DNA of 64,000 nucleotides, taken from positions 2,131,501-2,195,500 of the forward strand of contig NZ_CP106753.1 in assembly GCF_025642115.1 (NCBI RefSeq), read 5' to 3'. The first letter of the stretch is position 1. Each line of letters opens with the position of its first letter. This document shows positions 25,029 through 34,275 of the stretch, piece by piece. Source of the stretch: Chitiniphilus purpureus. GTDB taxonomy: Bacteria > Pseudomonadota > Gammaproteobacteria > Burkholderiales > Chitinibacteraceae. The translations under genes and the position numbers were made by a program. Under the pieces are notes generated by a model. It was given only the letters and a program-made list of their open reading frames with translations, ran no database searches and was not told the DNA's origin.

Positions 25029-25691
25029 ATGCTGAGCGAGCAGGAACAGGCCGCGTTCCTGCAGGCGACCCAGGCGGTGCAGCAGGCGGTGCACCGGCAG
25101 CTGCAGGCCCGGCGTGATGGCGATGCCCCCGTCCGTTTCGTGATCAACCTGCAGCGCGGGGTGGACCGGGTCTGCGACGAGGCAGGCGCCAGCGGTGCGC
25201 AGCCGGCATGCCGGGCTGGCTGCAGCCATTGCTGTCATAGAAGGGTGGCGGCGCTGGAGCCCGAAGTGTTCCGGATCGCACAGGCGTTGGCTGAGGCGCC
25301 GCAGGCGCTGCCCGGGTGGATTGCGGTGCTGCGCTGGCATGCGGCAGCAGCGACGGCGATACCGGAGGGGCGCTACTGGCTGGCGTGTCCGTTCCTGAGA
25401 CAGGGTTTGTGTGCCATCTACGATTTGCGTCCTGCGGTGTGCCGCAAGGGGCATTCGCTCGACGCGGCGGCCTGTGCCGCGCCGGACGGCGATACGGTGC
25501 CGCAGCGCCTGGACCTGATCGCCCGGGCCGAGGCCATGATCAACGGGACCGCCCTGGGTTATCGCGCTGCCGGCCTGTCCGCCGGCAGCCTGCCGCTGGG
25601 GCCGGCCGTGCTGCTGGCCTTGACCGACCCGACAGCCCAATCGCGCTGGCTGCAGGGCGAAGCGGTCTTCTCCGGGCTGCCGCGCGGCTAG
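25029..25691 (+). CDS. YkgJ family cysteine cluster protein
   Basis: A 220-residue protein with the zinc- or iron-chelating cysteine cluster of the YkgJ/CxxCxxCC family: CRAGCSHCCHRRV near residues 61-73, then CPFLRQGLCAIYDLRPAVCRKGHS with three more cysteines. The bound metal and role are unknown. The start at 25029 was chosen because the family domain begins close to it; an earlier in-frame ATG at 24900 gives a Pro/Arg-rich extension. The Fur box upstream of the divergent operon is 230 bases away, so iron control of this gene is possible but not shown. Confidence 0.82.
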   Translation: MLSEQEQAAFLQATQAVQQAVHRQLQARRDGDAPVRFVINLQRGVDRVCDEAGASGAQPACRAGCSHCCHRRVAALEPEVFRIAQALAEAPQALPGWIAVLRWHAAAATAIPEGRYWLACPFLRQGLCAIYDLRPAVCRKGHSLDAAACAAPDGDTVPQRLDLIARAEAMINGTALGYRAAGLSAGSLPLGPAVLLALTDPTAQSRWLQGEAVFSGLPRG

Positions 25692-25699
25692 CCGGGTCC

Positions 25700-26380
25700 T
25701 CAGGCGGGGGCCAGCGACGCCAGCTCGGTCACCAGCCGGTCCACGTCCGCCTCGGCCTGCGCCACCGAGCGGGCCAACTGCTCGTCCTCGAATTCGCCGT
25801 ACTCGATCGCCAGCTCGCGGCATTCGGTGATGCCGATATAGGCGAACACAGCGCGGACCAGGGGTTCGGCATGGTTGTTGGCCGCCTGCGGGCCGCCGGG
25901 GCCGTAGCCATGGTCGCCGCGCGCCGACAGCAGCACCAGGCGCTTGCCCTGGCTGTCCAGCAGTGGCCGGTAGGGCTCGGTAGCATTGCTGCGATCGAAG
26001 CCGAAGGTGCGGCCCACCCGGACGATGTTGTCCAGATATGCCTTGAACTGTGCCGGCGGGCCGAAGTTGTACATGGGCAGGCCGACCACGATCAGGTCGG
26101 CGGCGATCAGCTCGTCCACCAACGCGTCGCTCTCGGCCAGGGCCTGCTGCATCCCCGGCGTGCGCTGTCCGGGCGGCGTGAAGGCGGCGGCGATCCAATC
26201 GGCGTTCACCGGTTGCGGCGGCTGCTGACCGACGTCGCGATAGATGATCTGGTCATCGGGATGCAACGCCTGCCAACGTGCAACGAAGCGGGCGCTCAGG
26301 CGGCGGGTGTACGAGCCGTGGGCATCGATGCCAGAGTGCCCGGGACGGGCGCTGGAATCCAGGTGCAGCAAGGTGGTCAT
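25700..26380 (-). CDS. FMN-dependent NADH-azoreductase family protein
   Basis: A 226-residue flavodoxin-fold oxidoreductase of the AzoR/acyl-carrier-protein-phosphodiesterase family, reducing quinones and azo compounds with NAD(P)H. Family marks are LLHLDSSARPGHS (phosphate loop), the FMN segment GLPMYNFGPPAQFKAYLD, and SARGDHGYGPGG. It is divergent from a LysR gene with a 23-bp palindrome between them, the classic layout for a LysR target induced by an electrophile or quinone. The start at 26380 has the family N-terminus and a GAGGAGAAA ribosome site. Confidence 0.88.
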   Translation of the reverse strand: MTTLLHLDSSARPGHSGIDAHGSYTRRLSARFVARWQALHPDDQIIYRDVGQQPPQPVNADWIAAAFTPPGQRTPGMQQALAESDALVDELIAADLIVVGLPMYNFGPPAQFKAYLDNIVRVGRTFGFDRSNATEPYRPLLDSQGKRLVLLSARGDHGYGPGGPQAANNHAEPLVRAVFAYIGITECRELAIEYGEFEDEQLARSVAQAEADVDRLVTELASLAPA

Positions 26381-26478
26381 CGCATTTCTCCTCGGGTTGG
26401 GCCCGATGTGGCGGGCGGGTCATGCGCTGCTACTGTGCGCGTCCGTCGCGCTTGCCACAAACGATGCTTTCTCATTCA

Positions 26479-26501
26479 ATGGCTGAATCAGATTCAGCCA
26501 T
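26479..26501. promoter_or_regulatory. 23-bp perfect palindrome, probable LysR operator
   Basis: Arms ATGGCTGAATC and GATTCAGCCAT around a central A. It lies 9 bases before the LysR start codon and 98 bases before that of the azoreductase gene. Confidence 0.75.
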
Positions 26502-26510
26502 GAGCTCCGG

Positions 26511-27386
26511 ATGCCGACCCGCTTGCCACCGCTGTCCGCGTTGCGCGCCTTCGAGGCCGCGGCGCGCCTTTGCAGCTTCAAGGCGGCCGCCGCCGAACTG
26601 TCGGTGACCGCCACCGCCATCAGCCATCGCATCCGGGTGCTGGAGGAGGATCTGGGATGTCAGCTGTTCGTGCGCAAGACGCGCGCCGTGGCGCTGACCG
26701 CGCAGGGACAGCTGCTGCAGCGTGCCGTCCGCGAGGGGTTCGACAGCATTGCCGCCGGTGTGGCGGCGCTGCGCGAGCCGCGGGAAAGCAGCGTCACCGT
26801 CTCCACCACGCCCGGCTTTGCCGCCAAGTGGCTGGTGCCGCGGCTGGCGGCGTTCCAGGCGGCGCATCCGGGCATCCAGTTGCATGTGCATGCGTCCTAC
26901 CAGCCGGTGGACCTGCTGGCCGGCGAGGCGGACCTGGCGGTGCGCTACGGCGACGGGCGCTATCCGGGCCTGAGCGCCGTCCTGCTGCTGCAGAACCGCT
27001 TCGCCCCGGTGGCGAGCCCGCGGCTGGAGCTGCACACGCCGGCCGATCTGTTGCACCAATCGTTGATCCATATCGACTGGTTCCGGCCTCCGGCGTTGAC
27101 CTGGGCCGACTGGGCGAGCCTGGTGGGCCTTGCCGGGCTCAACACCCAGGCAGGGTTTCGCTACTCGGATGAAAGCCACGCGATCCAGGCCGCGGTCGCC
27201 GGCCAGGGCGTGGCGCTGGTCGGGCTGGGGATGGTCGACGAGGAAGTCCGCCTCGGCCTGTTGCAGGTGCCGTTCGGCTCGATGCTGGATGGCCAGGCCT
27301 ACTACGTGGTGCGTCCGGCGCGCCCGCCGCGCAGCGAAGTCGCCCAGGTGGCGGATTGGCTGCTGCGCACCGCCCAGGCGCGCTGA
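26511..27386 (+). CDS. LysR family regulator, GcvA type
   Basis: A 291-residue LysR-type regulator. The winged HTH is at about residues 8-67 (LSALRAFEAAARLCSFKAAA, SVTATAISHRIRVLEEDLG, LFVRKTRAVALTAQG). The C-terminal periplasmic-binding-like effector domain has STTPGFAAKWLVPRLAAF and DLAVRYGDGRYPGL, typical of the GcvA subgroup. It probably binds the 23-bp palindrome just upstream, repressing itself and controlling the divergent azoreductase gene. The effector is unknown. Confidence 0.92.
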   Translation: MPTRLPPLSALRAFEAAARLCSFKAAAAELSVTATAISHRIRVLEEDLGCQLFVRKTRAVALTAQGQLLQRAVREGFDSIAAGVAALREPRESSVTVSTTPGFAAKWLVPRLAAFQAAHPGIQLHVHASYQPVDLLAGEADLAVRYGDGRYPGLSAVLLLQNRFAPVASPRLELHTPADLLHQSLIHIDWFRPPALTWADWASLVGLAGLNTQAGFRYSDESHAIQAAVAGQGVALVGLGMVDEEVRLGLLQVPFGSMLDGQAYYVVRPARPPRSEVAQVADWLLRTAQAR

Positions 27387-27611
27387 TCACCAGCGGCAGG
27401 CCGGGACACCCGGCCGGCAGCACCATGCCCAGGGCGGGCAGGGCGCGCACGCGCGGCGCCGCTGATCCGGTCGACCCGGGCCGATGGCCGGCACCGCATT
27501 GTGGAACGCCCTTCGCCTGGTCTGCGCGTGCCGGCCTTTCCGGCCCACGGACACCACCTGCCGCACTCCTCCGGCGCCAGACGGACCACTGCCCGCGCCG
27601 GGGTGGGCAAT

Positions 27612-29555
27612 CTAGAGCCGGAAGCCCGAGACCACCTGCCGCAGCGCGGTGGACAACTGCTCCAGCTGTTGCACCACCTCGCGCGCGCGCGCCAGCTCGG
27701 TGTCGCCCGCCTGCGCACGGGCAGACATCCGCTCGGCCGCCCGCGCCATGTCTTCGGTGGCGCGCGACTGTTCGTTGGCCGCGTCGCGGATCTCGTGCGT
27801 CTTGCGCACCACGCCGTCCATGCTGTCCTTGATCTGCCCGATATGGCCAAGTGCGATGTCGGCCTGTGCGACGCTGCCTTTGACGGTGCCATGGGTATGG
27901 GCCACCCGGCCGAGTGCGGATTCGGCAGCGTTGCGCATGGCGCCCACCATCTGCTCGATCTCGACGGTGGCGCTGCCGGTGCGTTCGGCCAGTTGGCGCA
28001 CTTCGTCGGCCACCACGGCGAAGCCGCGGCCCTGCTCGCCGGCGCGTGCCGCTTCGATGGCGGCATTGAGCGCCAGCAGGTTGGTCTGGTCGGCAATGCC
28101 CTTGATGACGCCGGCAATGCTGCCGACCTGCCGCGAGCGGCTTTCCAGCTCGCGCATCTGTTCGTCGAGCGCATCCATCGATTGCGCGACCTCGCCGATC
28201 TCGCTGGACACGCGGTTCACCGAAGCACCGCTCTGCTCGGAAAGCTGCCCGGCTTGGCCCACTGCATGCGCTGCGGCCTGGGTGTTGTCCGCGATGTGCG
28301 CCACGCTGACGGTGATCTCTTGGATGGTTGCCGCCGTCGCCTCGGCGAGCCCCGCGTTGTCGCGTGCGTCGTGCGCCAGCCGATCGGCCATCTGGCCCAG
28401 CTGCTCGACACTCTGGTTCAGGTTCACCGCCTGGTCGCGCACCTGCAGGAACATGCCGCGCAGTTGTTCGATGAAGCGGTTGAAGCTCTCGGCGATCTCG
28501 CCCACCTCATCGGTGGTGTCGATCGGCAGGCGTTGTGTCAGGTCGCCCTCGCCGCGTGCCAGGCCGTGCATCGCATCGCGCAGCCGGGCCAACGGGCGGG
28601 TGATGGTGCGCGACACCCAGGCCATCAGCATCAGCGAGGCCAGCAGGATCACCGTATCCAGCAGCACCAGCCAGCGGATGGTGCGCGTGACCGCGCTGAA
28701 GACCTCGTCCTCGGCCAGCTCGACCACCACGAACCAGCCGGCGTTGGGCAGGTGGCTGGAGGCGACGATCATCGGCCCTTGCGGGCCTTCATAGCGTGCC
28801 AGGTTGAACGGCCCGGGCCGCAGCAGGCCGGCCGCCACGGCGCCCATGCCGGGCAGCGACTTCAGCTCGACCTTGTTGTCCACCTTGACCAGCGCTGGAT
28901 CGCGGTGGATCTGCAGCCGGCCCTGCTCGTCCACCACGTACACCTGGCCGCGGTCGCCGACAGCCATCTGCCGCACCCGTTGCGCCATGCCGGTGACGTC
29001 CATGCCCAGGCTGGCCACCGCCCGGTGCCCCTGCGCGTCGCGCGCCAGGGCGTTGATGAACATGATCACGTCGGCCTTGCCGGCCTCGGAGCCCAGATCG
29101 AACGCGGTCTGCCTGCCGCTGGCGAGAAAAGCCTTGAACCAGGCGTCGTTGCCGTCCGGGGCAAGCTGGCGCAGCAGGCCGCTGCTGTCGTCGTAGTAGT
29201 TGCCGGTGGCTTCGGAGGCCCAGGAAATCGCGACCGCCCCTGTCGACTGTTTGAGCGACTGCGCGTAGCGCTGCCAGCCGGCAATGCCTTCGGCCGGCTC
29301 GCCGGCCGCCATCCAGTCCAGCAGATAGGTGTTGGCGGCCAACTGCTGTGCCTGTGCCAGCGGCACCGAGACCGCCTTGTCGACCTCGTTGCGGATCGCC
29401 TCGACCGTGCGCACCAGCTCGTAGCGTTCCAGCCGTTCGGTCATCGCGCTGCGGAACAGGTGGACCGACAGCGCGCCGATGGTGCACAGCGACAGCAGCA
29501 GGATGAAGGTCATGCTCAGCAGCAGCTTGTTCTGGATCGACCAACGACGGGCCAT
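27612..29555 (-). CDS. Methyl-accepting chemotaxis protein with dCache sensor
   Basis: A 647-residue chemoreceptor. Helix TM1 ([22 protein letters not shown]) and TM2 ([20 protein letters not shown], about 286-305) enclose a periplasmic sensor of about 250 residues with Cache features ([28 protein letters not shown]). A HAMP domain ([20 protein letters not shown]) follows, then the signalling hairpin with tip [20 protein letters not shown]. No CheR/CheB-tethering pentapeptide is at the C-terminus (it ends VVSGFRL). AGGAGG lies eight bases before the ATG at 29555, which settles the start. The ligand is unknown. Confidence 0.94.
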   Translation of the reverse strand: MARRWSIQNKLLLSMTFILLLSLCTIGALSVHLFRSAMTERLERYELVRTVEAIRNEVDKAVSVPLAQAQQLAANTYLLDWMAAGEPAEGIAGWQRYAQSLKQSTGAVAISWASEATGNYYDDSSGLLRQLAPDGNDAWFKAFLASGRQTAFDLGSEAGKADVIMFINALARDAQGHRAVASLGMDVTGMAQRVRQMAVGDRGQVYVVDEQGRLQIHRDPALVKVDNKVELKSLPGMGAVAAGLLRPGPFNLARYEGPQGPMIVASSHLPNAGWFVVVELAEDEVFSAVTRTIRWLVLLDTVILLASLMLMAWVSRTITRPLARLRDAMHGLARGEGDLTQRLPIDTTDEVGEIAESFNRFIEQLRGMFLQVRDQAVNLNQSVEQLGQMADRLAHDARDNAGLAEATAATIQEITVSVAHIADNTQAAAHAVGQAGQLSEQSGASVNRVSSEIGEVAQSMDALDEQMRELESRSRQVGSIAGVIKGIADQTNLLALNAAIEAARAGEQGRGFAVVADEVRQLAERTGSATVEIEQMVGAMRNAAESALGRVAHTHGTVKGSVAQADIALGHIGQIKDSMDGVVRKTHEIRDAANEQSRATEDMARAAERMSARAQAGDTELARAREVVQQLEQLSTALRQVVSGFRL

Positions 29556-29816
29556 GCTGTACGCCTCCTGCAATCTTTGGAATCCGGATGACGGTCGGGC
29601 GGCGCTCAGCCCCGCATCCGCTTGAGCTTAGCACCGAATCAACAGCCGCTCCGGCCGCCTGCCGGCAGCACGCGGGCCTGCGGTAGGCAGCGGTACGCGC
29701 TGCCATTCCCGTATCGATCGGGGTGGCCGCAGCCAAGGCCATGCATGGTGCGGCAATGTCCCTCGCGCACAGGGCGATGACCGCGCAGCGCCGCCTGTCA
29801 TCAAAACTTAGGTATA

Positions 29817-29863
29817 TGCCAAACTTTCTCTTGTCCGATGTCCTTCTGGCTGATACTTTGGCA
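29817..29863. promoter_or_regulatory. Inverted half-sites flanking the arsR-like promoter region
   Basis: TGCCAAA (29817-29823) and TTTGGCA (29857-29863) form perfect inverted arms 33 bases apart, the second ending one base before the ArsR start codon. They could be repressor half-sites. The rest of the 309-bp gap back to 29556 shows nothing else I can support. Confidence 0.4.
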
Positions 29864-29864
29864 A

Positions 29865-30218
29865 ATGACTAACTATTCACTTCCCCTCGATCTCGTGTTT
29901 CACGCCCTGGCCGATCCGTCGCGCCTGGCCATGGTGGAGCGGCTGTGCCAGGGGCCGGCGTCGGTCAGCGAGCTGGCGAGGCCGCTGGCGATCTCGCTGC
30001 CGTCGGTACTGCAACACCTGAAGCTGCTGGAGGACAGCGGCCTCGTGCGATCGCGCAAGGTGGGCCGGGTACGCACCTGCGAGCTGGATCGGGAAGTGAT
30101 GGTCCGCGCGGAAGACTGGTTCGCCGAGCGCCGCCGTTATTGGACGGGGCGGCTGGACCGACTTGCCGATCTGCTCGGCGCAACCGAGCCCATCCTGCCA
30201 CCGGAGCAAAGCCCATGA
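29865..30218 (+). CDS. ArsR family transcriptional regulator (SRPBCC-linked)
   Basis: A 117-residue winged-helix regulator. The HTH core reads LDLVFHALADPSRLAMVERL, SVSELARPLAISLPSVLQHL and LEDSGLVRSRKVGRVRTCEL. It lacks the CxC metal site of ArsR/SmtB sensors, so it is probably one of the non-metal members paired with AHSA1/SRPBCC genes. It overlaps the next gene by four bases. The start at 29865 gives the family N-terminus; the longer frame adds nine hydrophobic residues. Confidence 0.9.
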   Translation: MTNYSLPLDLVFHALADPSRLAMVERLCQGPASVSELARPLAISLPSVLQHLKLLEDSGLVRSRKVGRVRTCELDREVMVRAEDWFAERRRYWTGRLDRLADLLGATEPILPPEQSP

Positions 30219-30688
30219 CTGCCCGCACTGTCGTACACGAAACCCTCACCTTTGAACGCAGCTACCCGGTCAGCCCGGCACGGGTGTTCGCCGCCTGGTC
30301 CGACCAGGAGGCGTTGCAACGCTGGGGCTCGCCCGGCGCCGATTGGGAGGTGACCTATGAGCGCTTCGATTTCTTCGAGGGCGGTGGCGATATGTGCCGC
30401 TTCGGCCCGCGCGGTGGCGATACCTATGTGAACACCACCTGCTATCTGCAGATCGTGCCGGAACGGCGCATCGTCAGCGCCAACACCATGCGCAGCGCGA
30501 CGCTGCAGCTGTTCGCCGGGCTTGTCACCGTCGAGTTCCACCCGCAAGGCACAGGTTGCCGGATGGTGTTGACCGAGCAGGGCGCCTATCTGGACGGCAA
30601 CGACCGTCCCGAGGATCACCGTGCCGGCTGGGACGAGATGCTCGACAACCTGGCGCGCGAACTGGCAGGCACGCCCGGCGCCAGCTGA
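30215..30688 (+). CDS. SRPBCC (AHSA1-like) domain protein
   Basis: A 157-residue START-like ligand-binding fold of the Activator-of-Hsp90-ATPase-1-like group. Typical pieces are FERSYPVSPARVFAAWSDQE, ALQRWGSP, the central strand YVNTTCYLQIVPERRIVSAN, and GWDEMLDNLARELA at the C-terminal helix. Such proteins bind small hydrophobic ligands and are commonly paired with an ArsR regulator, as here with translational overlap ATGA. No substrate can be named. Confidence 0.9.
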   Translation: MTARTVVHETLTFERSYPVSPARVFAAWSDQEALQRWGSPGADWEVTYERFDFFEGGGDMCRFGPRGGDTYVNTTCYLQIVPERRIVSANTMRSATLQLFAGLVTVEFHPQGTGCRMVLTEQGAYLDGNDRPEDHRAGWDEMLDNLARELAGTPGAS

Positions 30689-30825
30689 GCCGGCCGATAC
30701 GCCCGGCCAGCTACGTGCTGCGCACGGCGCCGGGCGTCGCTGGGGGGCGGCAACGGCAACATGCACACTGCGTGCGGCCGCGGCGGCCGCTACAACGGGG
30801 TGGTCGATCCAAGCGAGAAGCTGCG

Positions 30826-31191
30826 ATGCCGCAACCCGATTTCGGCGCCTGTCTGCGCGCCTGCACCGAATGCGCCGATGCCTGCGATGCGTGCGCCGCC
30901 GCCAGCCTCAGGCAGGAGCCCTGGATGGCGATGGCCGGATGCATCGCGGTCGCCATCGATTGCGCAGCCATGTGCCGTGTGGTGGCGGGCTTCATGGCCC
31001 GTGCCAGCGCGCACGGCGGTGCGGTGGCCGAAGCCTGCGCCAAACTGTGCGAAATCTGTGCGCTCGAATGCGCGCGTCACGATGTACCGCAGTGCCAGGC
31101 CTGTGCCCAGACATGCCGGGATTGCGCCAGGCACTGCTACGACGTTGCGGCGCTGCTGCTGACTCAGACGGCCAATCCCGCCAATCCATGA
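30826..31191 (+). CDS. Cysteine-rich four-helix bundle copper-storage-like protein (DUF326)
   Basis: A 121-residue cytosolic protein with 17 cysteines, mostly as CxxC or CxxxC pairs inside helices (CLRACTECADACDACAAAS, CAKLCEICALECARH, CQACAQTCRDCARHC). This is the pattern of Csp copper-storage proteins, in which Cys side chains line a four-helix bundle and bind many Cu(I) ions. There is no signal peptide, so it fits the cytosolic Csp3 kind. The ribosome site GAGAAG lies seven bases upstream. Its stop codon overlaps the start of an ion-channel gene, an unusual pairing. Confidence 0.88.
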   Translation: MPQPDFGACLRACTECADACDACAAASLRQEPWMAMAGCIAVAIDCAAMCRVVAGFMARASAHGGAVAEACAKLCEICALECARHDVPQCQACAQTCRDCARHCYDVAALLLTQTANPANP

Positions 31192-32009
31192 TGCGTGCCG
31201 CTGCCGGCGGCGCGTCCGGCCTGCCGCCGCGTCGACGGCTGCGCCTGCTGCGGCGCATCGAACGCGGCCTCGATCTGCCGATGGCGGCGTTGGGGCTGCT
31301 GTGGCTGTGCCTGCTGGTGACCGAGCTGGTGTGGGGCTTGGGTCGGCTCGGCACCTGGGCCACCCGGGTGATCTGGGGCGTGTTTGTCTTTGATTTCCTG
31401 CTGCGTCTGCTGCTGGCCCCCCGGCGCCTGCGCTATCTGCGGCGCAACCTCCTGACCGCGGTCACCCTGTTGCTGCCGGCGCTGCGGGTGCTGCGCGTCG
31501 CGCGTGGGCTGCGGGTGCTCGGGCAGCTGCGCGGACTGCGGTTGCTGCGGGTGCTGTCATCGGTCAACCGCGGCATGGCGGCGTTGGGCACGGCGATGCG
31601 GCGGCGCGGTTTCGGCTATGTGCTTGCCATCACCGCCATGGTGGCGGCGGCAGGGGCAGCCGGCATCTATGCCTTTGAAAAGGGCGCGTCGCCACAGGCA
31701 CCGGACAGCTACTGGAGTGCACTATGGTGGACCGCCATGCTGTTGACCACCATGGGCAGCGAATACTGGCCCAGCACCACCGAAGGCCGGCTGCTGTGCC
31801 TGTTGCTGGCGCTCTATGCCTTTGCCGTGTTCGGCTACGTCACTGGCGTGCTCACCACTTTCTTCATCGGGCGTGATGTCCAGGATGAAGAGAGCGGATT
31901 GGCCGGGCAACAGGCGCTGAAGGCCCTGACCGAGGAAATGCGTGCGCTACGCGCGGAAGTGGCGCAGCTGCGTGAGGCACGTCCGGCCGATGGCGGTGCA
32001 CCGCGCTGA
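31188..32009 (+). CDS. Voltage-gated-channel-like ion transporter with atypical selectivity filter
   Basis: A 273-residue membrane protein with six hydrophobic segments. The fourth looks like a voltage sensor: Arg100, 103, 106, 109, 115, 118 and 121 recur every third residue. After a pore helix (SYWSALWWTAMLLTTMG) comes TTMGSEYWP where K+ channels have TVGYGD, so the ion selectivity is uncertain. The last helix (LLALYAFAVFGYVTGVLTTFF) is followed by an acidic, possibly coiled-coil tail (ALKALTEEMRALRAEVAQL). ATG at 31188 overlaps the upstream stop codon (ATGA); the second ATG at 31191 is also possible. Probably co-translated with the copper-storage-like gene. Confidence 0.85.
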   Translation: MMRAAAGGASGLPPRRRLRLLRRIERGLDLPMAALGLLWLCLLVTELVWGLGRLGTWATRVIWGVFVFDFLLRLLLAPRRLRYLRRNLLTAVTLLLPALRVLRVARGLRVLGQLRGLRLLRVLSSVNRGMAALGTAMRRRGFGYVLAITAMVAAAGAAGIYAFEKGASPQAPDSYWSALWWTAMLLTTMGSEYWPSTTEGRLLCLLLALYAFAVFGYVTGVLTTFFIGRDVQDEESGLAGQQALKALTEEMRALRAEVAQLREARPADGGAPR

Positions 32010-32102
32010 ACGGCGATGCTTCATGCACCAGCGGCAGAGGGTGCTGCAACCGGCAAATGGTACAGCAGCTGCCTGCCTGATCCCGGGCTGCGATGAGGAT
32101 GT

Positions 32103-32435
32103 TCAGCGTCCCTTGGCCGTCCCGGCTGCCTTTGCCTCGGCATTGCGCTTGCGGGTGGCTGCCGCTTTCCGGGCCGAGGCCGAGCGCTGCGCCGGCGTAC
32201 GCGACGCTGCCGCAGCGCCGCCTCGCTGTCCGCCCTTGACCGTTGGCGCCGGGTTGTCCGGCTTGCCCCGGCCCGAACCGCTTTTCCTGCCGCCGCCGGA
32301 GATCTTGTTGACGGTGGCCCAGGCACGCCGCTCGGCCTCGTCCTCGGGCAGACCACGGGCCTCGTAGCTTTCCTCGATATGCGCCGCCTGGCGCTTTTGC
32401 TTGTCGGTATAGGCCGATTTGTCACCGCGCGGCAT
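32103..32435 (-). CDS. Small basic protein (plasmid-stabilization-like, KSGSGRGK type)
   Basis: A 110-residue basic protein. The N-terminal 60 residues (RGDKSAYTDKQKRQAAHIEE, RAWATVNKISGGGRKSGSG) match a widespread small family often labelled plasmid stabilization protein without proof. The C-terminal half is low-complexity Ala/Arg/Lys, like a histone tail, and may bind nucleic acid. A strong AAGGAGG lies six bases before the ATG at 32435. It follows the ferritin-like gene on the same strand, and both are of the kind found with general-stress genes. Confidence 0.8.
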   Translation of the reverse strand: MPRGDKSAYTDKQKRQAAHIEESYEARGLPEDEAERRAWATVNKISGGGRKSGSGRGKPDNPAPTVKGGQRGGAAAASRTPAQRSASARKAAATRKRNAEAKAAGTAKGR

Positions 32436-32512
32436 GGTGCCTCCTTGAAACGATCCCCGACAGCACCGCTGCCGGGGGCCGACAAAGTCGCCGGCACGGA
32501 TGCCGGCGAGGT

Positions 32513-33022
32513 TCAGCGCTTGGCGCTGTCCGATTCGGCCTGATCGCGCGCGAGGAAGGTTCGCGTCACCTGGGGCAGATGCTCGCGCAGCCATTGGGCC
32601 ATCGCGACCTCCTGCTCCAGGATGGCCATGCACTCACGCTTGGTCTCCACGTCGCCGACCGCTTCCGCTGCAGCGATCAGTACGGTGTACGAGGCGATTT
32701 CCATATGCTCGAACACATAGCCGCTCATTGCGCCCTTGACCACTTCATCGCTGACCGCCATGCCACCGATCGCCTGGCCGAATGCCACCAGCTTGCCAGC
32801 CAGGTCCTTGAGGGTGGACGGACTGCCGCCCAGGCGGGTAAGACAGCGTTCCAGCGCCTGCTGCTGTCCCAGCGTCTCCTGCAGATGCTGCTCGATCCGC
32901 GCCTTGAGTTCGGGATAGTGATCCAGCCGCTCGGCCTGGGCCTTGAGCATCTGTTCGGCCTGCTGTTCCATGCCGTGCGCGTCGCGCAGCCAGTCGATCA
33001 GGTTTTCCTTCGCGTAGGTCAT
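32513..33022 (-). CDS. Ferritin-like DUF892 protein (YciE/YciF family)
   Basis: A 169-residue four-helix ferritin-like protein. The metal-ligand-type residues are in IDWLRDAHGMEQQAEQML, ELKARIEQHLQETLGQ, YVFEHMEIASYTVL and CMAILEQEVAMAQWL. Members are stress-induced di-metal proteins of unknown enzymatic role. The ATG at 33022 gives the family start TYAKENL. Neighbours on the same strand are the AI-2E transporter upstream and the small basic protein downstream. Confidence 0.9.
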   Translation of the reverse strand: MTYAKENLIDWLRDAHGMEQQAEQMLKAQAERLDHYPELKARIEQHLQETLGQQQALERCLTRLGGSPSTLKDLAGKLVAFGQAIGGMAVSDEVVKGAMSGYVFEHMEIASYTVLIAAAEAVGDVETKRECMAILEQEVAMAQWLREHLPQVTRTFLARDQAESDSAKR

Positions 33023-33216
33023 GGGGGACTCCTGTCTGTGGAAAGTAAAAAGCGCCGGTCGCAGGTCGCCCAAAGGCCGATATGCAGGCCGGCCCACTGT
33101 TCCAGCAACTTGCATGCCGGTGGGACAGTGGCGGGCCGGCCGGGCAGGGCGCCGTGCCAGCAACACCGGTGTGCAAATCCTGCGCGCAGCGCTGCACGAT
33201 TTGCCTGCCGCACCCG

Positions 33217-34275
33217 TTACCGCGCCGAGGCGTCGCGTGCGGCGGTAAACAGATCCCAGGTGGCAATGAACAGCGCGGCGATCACCGGGCCGATCACAAA
33301 ACCATTCAGACCGAAGATCGCCATCCCACCCAGCGTGGAGACCAACACCACGTAGTCGGGCATCTGCGTGTCCTTGCCTACCAGGATGGGACGCAGCAGG
33401 TTGTCCACCAGCCCGATCACCAGGACGCCGAAGGCCGTCAGCGCCAGGCCCTGCCAGAGCGCGCCCGTAGCCAGGAAGTACACCGCCGCCGGACCCCAGA
33501 CCAGCCCGGCACCGACGGCGGGCAACAGCGACAGCAACGCCATCAGCACGCCCCACAGCAGAGCGCCGTGGATGCCCAGCAAGGCGAAGATCACACCGCC
33601 CAGCGTGCCTTGCACCGCCGCCACCACCAGGTTGCCTTTGATGGTGGCGCGGATGACGGTGGCGAACTTGTCGATGAGATAGCGCTTGTGTTCCGGGCTG
33701 AGCGGCAGTGCACGCTTGATCCGTTCGGCAAGCGCCGCGCCGTCGCGCAGCAGAAAGAACAGCAGATACAGCATCACCCCCAGCCCGATGAGGAACTGAA
33801 AGGCGTTTTGCCCCAGATTGAGCGCGTAGCCGGCAAGGAAGCGGCTGGCCTGGTTCAGACCGGCCGACAGCCTGGCCTGCAACGTGGCCAGATCGGCGAT
33901 GCCAAAGAAATCGAGCAGGCGGAATGCCCAGCCGGGCAACGAGCCCAGCACGCGCTGCAGATAGGTGCCCACATCGATCTGCCCCGACTGCAGCCGTTGA
34001 TAGAGCTGCGTGCCTTCCTGGACCAGTGCCGCGCCGGTGAGTGCCAGCGGCAGGATGACGATCAGCAGACACAGCAACAACGTTGCCAATGCCGCCAACG
34101 TGGGACGCTGACGCAGTGGCTTGAGCAAGCGGCGGTAGAGCGGGTGGAACACGATGGCCAGCACCGCGCTCCAGAACACCGCGCCGTAGAACGGCCACAG
34201 GATCCAGCCGAAGGCGAGCGTGACCAGCAGCAAGAGCAACAGCAGGGCTTTCTGATGCAGAGCGGACAGATTCAT
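33217..34275 (-). CDS. AI-2E family transporter (YdiK/PerM-like)
   Basis: A 352-residue inner-membrane protein with about eight hydrophobic segments: LLLLLLLVTLAFGWILWPFY, AVFWSAVLAIVFHPLYRRL and LLLCLLIVILPLALTGAAL at the N-terminus, and after a soluble middle NAFQFLIGLGVMLYLLFFLL, GVLMALLSLLPAVGAGLVWGP, GLALTAFGVLVIGLVDNLLRP and GGMAIFGLNGFVIGPVIAAL. The pattern, with the VDNLLRPILVG motif, is that of the AI-2E/UPF0118 family closest to YdiK. The transported substrate is not known. Confidence 0.93.
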   Translation of the reverse strand: MNLSALHQKALLLLLLLVTLAFGWILWPFYGAVFWSAVLAIVFHPLYRRLLKPLRQRPTLAALATLLLCLLIVILPLALTGAALVQEGTQLYQRLQSGQIDVGTYLQRVLGSLPGWAFRLLDFFGIADLATLQARLSAGLNQASRFLAGYALNLGQNAFQFLIGLGVMLYLLFFLLRDGAALAERIKRALPLSPEHKRYLIDKFATVIRATIKGNLVVAAVQGTLGGVIFALLGIHGALLWGVLMALLSLLPAVGAGLVWGPAAVYFLATGALWQGLALTAFGVLVIGLVDNLLRPILVGKDTQMPDYVVLVSTLGGMAIFGLNGFVIGPVIAALFIATWDLFTAARDASAR

